From: Coptis chinensis
Lineage: Eukaryota; Streptophyta; Magnoliopsida; Ranunculales; Ranunculaceae
Reading direction: 5' to 3'
NCBI GenBank assembly: GCA_015680905.1
Contig: CM027381.1
Coordinates: forward strand, 62,981,501 to 63,045,500
Length of the DNA stretch: 64,000 nt
This document shows, piece by piece, positions 55,956-64,000 of the stretch (position 1 is the first letter of the stretch; each line of letters starts with the position of its first letter). The notes beneath the pieces were generated by a model. It saw only the letters and a list, made by a program, of their open reading frames with translations. It ran no database searches and was not told where the DNA came from. Both the position numbers and the translations under genes were made by a program.

Positions 55956-56845
55956 GTATGTTTTTAATGACATTTTATCTTTAGTTTATATTAGTTTCTA
56001 ACTTAAATATGTTGTACATAATCTATAAATTAAAAACAATAAGGATTGGATAAATATGTTGTAAATGCATTAAAATAGCTGAAGCTATAACAAATGAAGG
56101 TTAAGTACTAGGAGTCCATATCATCACCATATGATTGTATGGAGAATTAAACATAGAATATCAATTTGTAAATAACATAAGATAAAAATGGGGCATGATT
56201 AAGATCAATGATAAATAGTTATCTTTATAGGCACTAGGGCATAGATACAAAAGAATGGGATTGTTAATTCCTACGAAATAATGGATATGAAAAGTTAGTT
56301 CAACAGCTTATAGCTCCTCAAGGATGCTCTGGAGCTAGACCTCCAAGAACTGCGACACCTCTTATTAGCATCACTTAAAGGAAAGTCATGCATAGAGCCT
56401 ACGTTCATATCACACCAAGATAAGCTTTCATTTCTATTATCGAGTCCAGAAATAGATGATTTTATGATAGCTAAAGTTCACTTTATGGGATAGATACAAA
56501 CCTGACAATTTCTAACTTGATAACGACATCCTGCCGTTTGAGACATTCAAGGTTCAAAAACTGGAAAAAGTAACCATCAAGTATCAAATATATAGTTTTT
56601 ATAGGATTGCCCTAGCAAAGATAAAGAGGCATTCACTTACTATATTCGTCCAAGAAAAACTACAGTTCATGAATAGGGTGGATTACCTGAAAATTAAAAA
56701 ACCAAGTTTAACAAGGTAATAATTAGCCAAAAAGTTACTATCAAAGATATTCACTGTATCAAAATCAAAAATTGAAATTACTGACTAATTTATATTTTGT
56801 ATATTCAAATTCTAATGTATCATTTTGTTAAATTCTTATATCAAG
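55956..56845 (+). other. Long intron or insertion within RepHel (890 bp)
   Basis: It separates FKAACQ from EHGLLEDDIEWDDAM, which are adjacent in RepHel proteins. The donor is CAG/GTATGT and the acceptor TATCAAG/GAG. It is far longer than the other introns (69-155 bp) and contains a coding-like phrase (LKDALELDLQELRHLL near 56316-56365), so it may hold a foreign insertion. Confidence 0.5.
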
Positions 56846-58712
56846 GAGCATGGACTACTAGAGGACGACATCGAATGGGATGATGCTATGGAAGAAGCAA
56901 GCCATTGGCAACTTCCAAAATCTTTAAGGCAATTGTTCGTCACTTTGATACTGCTTTGTGGGGTGACTTATCCTGATAAACTTTTTGAGAAACATCAAAA
57001 GCACCTCGGAGATGATATTTTGTTTCGATACAGAAAGAAAAACAATAATGAGAATCTCCAACTCACTGAAGAACAGATTAGAAATGAGACTCTCTGTGAA
57101 ATTGAACAAATTATGGCTGAAAAAGGATTATCTCTCACAAACATTCCTGATTTCCCGAAATTTGATATGTCTTCAAGGATCTCCACAGAAAACAGATTGA
57201 TTGCTGAAGAATTAGACTACGACTGCAATGAGTTGCGAAAAGAATATGAGATTCTTAACAACGGAATGAACGCTAAGCAGCGTGAGGTATTCAACTCTGT
57301 TAATGATGCAGTTCAGTCTCAATCAGGAGGTGTTTTTTTCGTGTACGGATGCGGAGGAACTGGCAAAACATATCTTTACAAAACAATAATTTCTAAACTT
57401 CGGTCTGAAGGAAAAATTGTTCTTGCAGTTGCGTCGTCTGGGATAGCTGCACTCCTACTTCCAGGTGGAAGGACAGCTCACTCTAGGTTTAAAATTGTTA
57501 TTCCGACTGATGAAAACACCAATTGTGACATCTCTCAAGGGACATTATTACACAACCTTATCAGGCGAGCTGATCTAATAGTGTGGGACAAAGCACCAAT
57601 GACTCATAGACATGGATTTGAGGCTGTAAACCGTACGCTGGAGGACATTTTTAAATCACAAGGCAAAGAATTTGGTGGTAAAACATTCCTAATGGGAGGA
57701 GATTTCGCATGATATTACCACCATTCCAAGAGGCACAAGAACTAATGTTGTTGATGCTTCTATCAACAAGTTAAAATTATGGAAAACCGCAAAGTTTTTC
57801 ACTTAACTCGAGAACATCTTGTTCAAGATTGGAAATATAGACTCATTTCTACAACAAACTCTATTGAAGAGTTTAGAAAATGGGTTTTAGACCTTGGAGA
57901 TGGAAATCACCTTTTTCTAGATTGAGTGATGAAGTGGAATCAACTTGGATCAAAATTCACAAGACTTGCTTATTCCTGAGAGTGATGACCCAGTAGAAGA
58001 TATTGTGTCGTGCATATATCCGGATTTGGTCAACAAATATACAGATGTTCAGTATCTCAAAGAAAGAAGCATTCTAGCCCCGAGGAACAAAACGGTTGAT
58101 GAAATTAACTCTACAATAATTTCAGAACTCCCGACAGAACTGAAGACATACTTAAGTGCAGACTCACTAAGTCCAATTGAAGGTAAACATGCTGAATAAG
58201 ATGTTCTATACCCGACAGAATTCTTAAACACTCTTGAATTTTCCGGCATACCAAACCACAAACTGGATTTAAAACTTGGTGTTCCTATTATGTTAATGAG
58301 AAACATTAATCAGAGTCACGGACTATGCAATGGTACTAGGATGATCATCACAAAATTGGCTTCGAAAGTTATATATGCAAATATTATTATAGGGAACAAA
58401 GTAAGAGATCCAGTTTTCATTCCAAGAACAGTATTGTCACCAAGCGATACGAAATGGCCGTTTGTATTCAGAAGGAAGCAATTCCCTGTAAAAGTTTGTT
58501 TTGCTATGACCATAAACAAAAGCCAAGGACAAACTTTCGAAAAAGTTGGAATATATTTGCCAACACCAGTTTTCACGCATGGACAGTTATATGTTGCAGT
58601 TTCAAGAACAACATCACGAGAGGGACTGAAGTTTTTGATCAAAAGGAATGGGAACGAGCCTGAAGGACACACACAAAACATTGTCTATAAAGAAGTGTTC
58701 AATTCCATCTGA
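56846..58712 (+). pseudogene. RepHel PIF1-type helicase domain
   Basis: SF1 helicase that unwinds the donor strand. Walker A is GCGGTGKTYLYKTI near 57350. Walker B reads LIVWDKAPMTHRHGFEAV, with K where the family has E, so ATP hydrolysis would be lost. After LMGGDFA (57712) the expected RQ-containing segment is deleted and the frame breaks, and stops follow. The C-terminal motifs are intact at 58290-58710: IMLMRNINQSHGLCNGTR, VCFAMTINKSQGQTFEKVGI and VFTHGQLYVAVSRTTSREGL. The terminal stop is at 58710-58712. Confidence 0.85.
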
Positions 58713-58754
58713 AGGTTTTAACACTAAAGGTATTTTCTAAAACTAATGACTATT

Positions 58755-61150
58755 ATATTTTTGATATTAAAATGGACCTGACACAGCTCTAATTATGTTG
58801 GTTTGTGTTGCAGTGTACCCTAAGTTAAACATAGTTATAGGACTAAGTCGCGCACCAGTCTTTGAATCACTAATGACTATTATATTTTTGATATTAAAAT
58901 TGACCTGACACAGCTCTAATTATGTTTGTTTATGTCGCAGTGTACCCTAAGTTAAACATAGTTATAGGACTAAGTCGCGCACCAGTATTTGGATCACCTG
59001 CAACTGACCAGAACTGAGGTATTATCGACTTCTGGATCCAAGCGAAAGGGGGATGCTAGGACTGATACATTCAAGAAAGTTAAAGTGTTGGAAACCGATA
59101 CACAAGGTGAAAAAACAAACTCATGCCATCTTCTTAAAGATTGAAACAAATTGAATGATTTATCTTCAACTCTCTGCAGCAAAACTGACACTAGATCAAA
59201 TATGCTACCCTATATCCGGCTCTGATTTGCTTCTCTATTGTTACCGTAATTTGTTCATGCATGCTTTGATAGTTTGCTCGATTCGGGAATGAGACCAGAC
59301 TTTTTCGCTTCGCTTATTTAAACATTTGGAAGGCTGGTTTTAGGTAGTGTAGTGAGATAACCCTGTAAGTCCAGAACCTTTAAAAGTCTGTTTCCATCGA
59401 TAAAGTGGGTTTAAATGATGTGGTGAACTTCTAACCCCGCACACCTTCTTAATAGATTCACTAGAAACTTGCTTGCTCTCCCGTAGGCGTAAAGCAATCG
59501 ACGTCCCCATCCAAATTAACACCATTAACAGGCGCCCCCCATCCATCACATAGCCACACCGAGACCCTTGGTTAAACCCTAGTGAAATTATGTTGGTTTG
59601 TGTCGATAAAGTTAAACATAGTTATAGGACTAAGTCGTCGCACCGCCTTTTGAATCACTAATGACTATTATATTTTTGATATTAAAATGGACCCGACCAC
59701 GCTCTAATTATGTTGGTTTGTGTCGCGAACCCTAAGTTAAACATAGTTATAGGACTAAGTCGCACACCAGTCTTTGGATCACCTACAACCGATTGGCGAG
59801 GGTATTATCGACTTACGGATCCAAGCGAAAGGGGATGCTAGGACTGATACATTCAAGAAAGTTAAAGTGTTGGAAACCGATACACAAGGTGAAAAAAAAA
59901 CAACTCACACCATCCTCTTAAAGATTGAAACAAATTGAATGATTTATCTTCAACTCTCTGCAAAGAAAACCGACACTAGATCAAATATGCTACCCTCAGA
60001 TCTGTTGGATTGCTTCTATTGTTACCAAATTTCATGTGTCTTTGATAGTTTGCTCGGTTCAGAATGGGACCCGACTTCTTTATCGCTTCGCTTATTTAAA
60101 CATTTGGAAGGCTGGTTTTAGGTAGTGAAGTGAGATAACCCTGTAAGTCTGTAACCTTTAAAGCTGTGTTTCCATCAGATAAAGCGGGTTTAAATGATGT
60201 GGTGAACTTCTAACCCTGCACACCTGCTTAATAGATTCAGCTAGAAACTTGCTTGCTCTCCCGTGGGCAGAAAGCAATCAGACGTCCCATCCAGCTCTAA
60301 CACCATTAACAGACGTCCCATCCATCACATAGCCACACCGAGACCCTTGGTTAAACCTGACACAGCTCTAATTATGTTGGTTTGTGTCACAGTGTACCCT
60401 AAGTTAAACATAGTTATAGGACTAAGTCGCGCACCAGTCTTTGAATCACTAATGACTATTATATTTTTGATATTAAAATGGACCTGACACAGCTCTAATT
60501 ATGTTGGTTTGTGTTGCAGTGTACCCTAAGTTAAACATAGTTATAGGACTAAGTCGCACACCAGTCTTTGGATCACCTACAACTGACCGGAACTGAGGTA
60601 TTATCGACTTCTGGATCCAAGCGAAAGGGGGATGCTAGGACTGATACATTCAAGAAAGTTAAAGTGTTGGAAACCGATACACAAGGTGAAAAAACAAACT
60701 CACACCATCCTCTTAAAGATTGAAACAAATTGAATGATTTATCTTCAACTCTCTGCAGCAAAACTGACACTAGATCAAATATGCTACCACCAGATCTGGC
60801 CGACCGCTTCTCTATTATTACCAAATTGTTCATGCGTCGATAGTTTGCTTTCGATTCGGGAATGAGACCGGCTTTTATCGCTTCGCTTATTTAAACATTT
60901 GGAAGGCTGGTTTTAGGTAGTGAAGTGAGATGACCCCAGTAAGTCTGTAACCTTTAAAGCGTGTTTCCATCGGATAAAGTGGGTTTAAATGATGATGTGG
61001 TGAACTTCTAACCCCGCACACCGCTTAATAGATTCACTAGAAACTTGCTTGCTCTCCCGTAGGCGTAAAGCAATCGACGTCCCATCCAAATCTAACACCA
61101 TTAACTTTATGGTTCACATAGCCACGCCGAGACCCTTGGTTAAAGCCCCA
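58755..61150. repeat. Three tandem higher-order repeat units of about 790 bp
   Basis: Each unit carries a 127-130 bp sub-repeat (ACACAGCTCTAATTATG...TAAACATAGTTATAGGACTA) present twice, then GTCGCGCACCAGTCTTTGG, the VLSTSGSKRKG start, then a block from ACACAAGGTGAAAAAAC to GAGACCCTTGGTTAAA. The word ACACAGCTCTAATTATG occurs (with small changes) near 58773, 58903, 59690, 60354 and 60481. It lies directly downstream of RepHel and shares pieces with the copies at 51187 and 61494. Confidence 0.75.
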
Positions 61151-61168
61151 CTTTAAAGCACAAGATGA

Positions 61169-62800
61169 AAAGAGTCTTCCATTCAGGTCCTACTGTTTTG
61201 AGCCCTGAGTTTTTCATTGGTGGAAATCCTGAAAATGGACCCTTGAAAGCTGACCAATCTACTTTCATGGATGACGTTGCTCTTGGGTTAGTTCATGGAG
61301 CTCGGCTCCCAGCTGACATTGCGTACTTCACCCAATGCAGGGATGCATCACAGCTTTACAACCACATAACCAGATGCTTATCAGTGGTGAGGCTTTCTGT
61401 TTTCCTATTTACTATTGTTATGCATGTATTTAGTTCTATCTTTCTTTGTCTTTCTGATTTTTTTTCGTTTCTCATCGCAGGTTATTGGAGTGACTGCAGT
61501 ATACACTCTACACAATCTTCTATTTAGTACAGAACATAGTGTAAAGAATGGATTATAGATTTAATTACCTCACCCTTACCAAGTTGCGCACCAGTCTTTG
61601 GATAACCTGCAACTGACCGGAACTGAGGTATTATCGACTTCTGGATCCAAGCGAAAGGGGGATGCTAGGACTGATACATTCAAGAAAGTTAAAGTGTTGG
61701 AAACCAATGCTACAAGCATATCCGACAAACAAGAGAAGAAAGAACATTGGTTGCAAAGGGTATCGAGGCAGCAAGGGTGGCCACAAAAGAAGGATTCTGC
61801 TCCAATGCCTTTCCACCACAAAGAGTGGTGGAGAGGCAACCGGAGCAGCAGTTGGAGAGGTTACAACCATGCAGGAGGGATGATACCAATACTCCGAGTA
61901 TTGGAAACTTACCTCTTCAAGGTCCTACTGTTTTGATCCCTGAGTTTTTCATTGGTGGAAATCCTGAAAGCTGACCAATCTACTTTCATGGATAACGTTG
62001 CTCTTGGGTTACTTCATGGAGCTCAGCTCCCAGCTGACATTGCGTACTTCACCCAATACAGGGATGCATCACAGCTTTACACCCACATAGCCAGATGCTT
62101 ATCAGGGGTGAGGCTTTCTATTTTCCTATTTACTATTGTTATGCATGTATTTAGTTCTATCTTTCTTTGTCCTTCTGATTTTTTTTCGTTTCTCATTGCA
62201 GGTTATTGGAGCAACTGCAGAGCTTAACAACCGTGTTGTAAGGTCTGGTCCCTGCATGCTCGAGATGGAAAAACTACTCCGAGTATTGGAAACTTACCTC
62301 TTCAAGGTCCTACTGTTTTGAGCCCTGAGTTTTTCATTGGTGTAAATCCTGAAAAGGGACCCTTGAAAGCTGACCAATCTACTTTCATGGATGACGCTGC
62401 TCTTGGGTTAGTTCATGGAGCTCGGCTCCCAGCTGACATTGCGTACTTCACCCAATCTGAGGGGATGCATCATAGCTTTACACCCACATAGCCAGATGCT
62501 TATCAGGGGTGAGGCTTTCTATTTTCCTATTTTACTATTGTTATGCATGTATTTAGTTCTATATTTCTTTGTCCTTCTGATTTTTTTTCGTTTCTCATCG
62601 CAGGTTATTGGAGCGACTGCAGAGCTTAACAACCGTGTTGTAAGATCTGATCCCTGCATGCTCGAGATGGAAAACCTACACTCTTCCCTGAGTAAGCTTG
62701 AAAACAATCTAACTCGCACTCATTTGGAGCTCCAAGCAACCAGTATGAGCACTCACAAACAGGCGGAGAAGATTACAAGTCCTTATAAGTAAGATTATAT
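61169..62800 (+). repeat. Tandem copies of the unidentified gene segment, right group
   Basis: Three further copies: 61169-61493 (exon and intron), 61494-62214 (with the SGSKRKG part), 62290-62792. The exon phrase GPLKADQSTFMDDVALGLVH is repeated, each followed by a 95-100 bp intron from GTGAGG to TCGCAG or TTGCAG. The last copy has the longest 3' exon: VIGATAELNNRVVRS, EMENLHSSLSKLENNLTRTH, LELQATSMSTHKQAEK then a stop at about 62792, a coiled-coil end. Confidence 0.65.
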
Positions 62801-63169
62801 TAACATCAGGTAGCATTTGAAAGTCAATATAGGGTAAAGATAGGTCTTTGCCTTAGTATTTAAAGTTGTGGTCTACAATGCAAATGATTTTGCCGTCTTC
62901 TTTATTGCATGGTATTTACTAATTGGTTAGCTAATTTCTTATTAAACAAGGGACATTAATTGTCGCTGAGCAAAACTCATACAATTTTGTAATCCTTTCA
63001 AGCATTTTTTTTTTGTAATCCTTTGAGGTAATTGAAACGAATTAGGTTACCTGAAAGGTAGAAACAAAGAGTAGAGGACTAAGGCTAAACATGGAGTGTA
63101 TCTGAAGTTCCCATTTTCAGTAATTCATTGTTACAACATAAACAGGCAAAAAACTCATCAATGAAACCA
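62801..63169. other. Region without recognised gene
   Basis: AT-rich stretch between the last tandem copy and the LRR gene fragment. Nothing recognisable. Confidence 0.4.
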
Positions 63170-64000
63170 ATAGCAACCCATCATTAGAGACAGTTTTTGG
63201 TGGAATAGAGTCATGGAATTCAAGTTTAGATTGTTGTCAATAGGACTTGGTCACCTGCAACCCCGCTCACCTTCAAGAAATGTTGTCACGCTTGATATTT
63301 ACTCATTTGTTACTTCACTGGCTCCAGAGGTTGTTGTAAAATCAGCAGTGTTAGCACCATTGTTTCGTATAACAACTTTGACGAAGCTTGACATCTCCTC
63401 CAATTCTATACAAGGTGAACTCCCAACAAATGGGATTGCCAACTTTATCAAGTTGCTTCACCTAGACTTGAGGGAAAATAGCTTCAATGGATCCATTCCT
63501 ACTAAATTGTTCTGTTTACAAAGGCTACAATACCTTGATATGAGTAGTAATATGTTAAATGGAATCCTTAGTCAAGAAGTAGGCGCCCTTCGGAAATTGA
63601 GAGTACTGAACTTAGCTTAAAATTTCCTCTATGGAGAGATTCCTATGGAAATTGGAAATCTAACACAGACCAAGGCAATTGTCGCCGAGAATAGATTCTC
63701 TGGTGGGCTTTCAAATTCACTTTTGCATTTAACTGAGCTCCAAGTCTTGGATTTGCGCAACAACTCTCCATCAATGCAAATTCCTACCAACACTAGAACT
63801 TTATCCAATATTTCAACTATAGCCTTAAGCAAGAACCAGTTGACTGGTGGAATACCTTTGTCATTACAGAATTTGAACAATATATAGTTAATGGATATCA
63901 AGGCGCTGAGGAAACCTTGGAGGAAACAACTTTACTTGGAACAACAATGCTAATAAATCTCCAAAGTGCATGTTGTCTCAGTTGTCTTTGAGGTCATGTC
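63170..64000 (+). pseudogene. LRR receptor-like protein, N-terminal part, broken
   Basis: The N-terminal cap reads WNSSLDCCQ then TAG where W is expected, DLVTCNP, and shifts frame into SRNVVTLDIYSFV. Leucine-rich repeats follow with LTKLDISSNSIQGELPTNGI, LLHLDLRENSFNGSIPTKL, LQYLDMSSNMLNGILSQEVG, LRVLNLA (then TAA at 63618-63620), NFLYGEIPMEIGNL, LQVLDLRNNSPSMQIPTNT and ISTIALSKNQLTGGIPLSL, then a TAG near 63887. The repeats have the plant extracellular LxxLxLxxNxLxGxIP form of RLP/RLK surface receptors. At least three stops and one frameshift make it a pseudogene. It continues past the window end, so a kinase domain cannot be judged. Confidence 0.8.

Larger units (their letters stand above)
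52595..58712 (+). mobile_element. Helitron transposon, RepHel-coding part (ends not determined)
   Basis: A rolling-circle transposon gene with a HUH Rep nuclease and PIF1-type helicase in the usual order, interrupted by introns at 52833-52987, 53060-53128, 53360-53437, 54834-54927 and 55956-56845. Inactivating changes are a TAA at 54433-54435, a frameshift near 54620-54650, a deletion near 57712, and stops between 57712 and 58200. I could not place the 5' TC and 3' CTRR ends or the terminal hairpin; repeats on both sides obscure them. Confidence 0.85.

Overview
The window looks like nuclear DNA of a flowering plant, probably a dicot. It holds plant-type Ty3/gypsy retrotransposons (Athila and Tat lineages), a plant-type Helitron, a fragment of plastid ndhF, and broken pieces of plant genes (MED22, a GT47 exostosin, a CCHC zinc-finger protein, an LRR receptor). 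No intact host gene was found. All calls come from reading the sequence by eye; no alignment or search was run.

Region 1-6165 is a plus-strand patchwork of decayed retroelement pieces: an open fragment at the left edge, an env-position ORF remnant (1201-2130), a leader and gag start (2754-3262), and a candidate 5' LTR with a decayed primer-binding site (4156-5568).

Region 6166-40454 is a three-level nest of LTR retrotransposons, all on the minus strand. Athila A (outer; 3' LTR 6166-7678, 5' LTR fragment 40000-40454) contains Athila B (8076-29648, LTRs about 1.53 kb). Athila B contains a Tat-lineage element in its gag gene (19643-26240, 475-bp LTRs, exact 5-bp target duplication CCTGG). B carries gag, protease, RT, RNase H, integrase and an intact 351-codon ORF after pol. 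A carries gag and protease, no visible RT or integrase, and two tandem env-position ORFs. The Tat element has lost most of gag, protease, the RT N-terminus and integrase, and has an antisense ORF region with introns.

Region 40455-50600 holds a small TIR-like element at the point where the A LTR breaks off, the first two exons of MED22 (frameshifted), an 809-bp hAT-like element with an 8-bp target duplication, degenerate repeats, and gene fragments with preserved splice sites: exostosin, plastid ndhF and a CCHC zinc finger. This mosaic resembles Helitron-style capture.

Region 50600-62800 contains a Helitron RepHel gene (52595-58712) with a HUH Rep domain and a PIF1-type helicase, broken by several mutations. 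Its first exon encodes a WOX13-like homeodomain that joins the Rep part in frame through three introns with good splice sites. This is the most unusual feature of the window. Tandemly duplicated copies of an unidentified gene segment and three units of about 790 bp flank it. Region 63170-64000 is the start of a broken LRR receptor-like gene that runs off the window.
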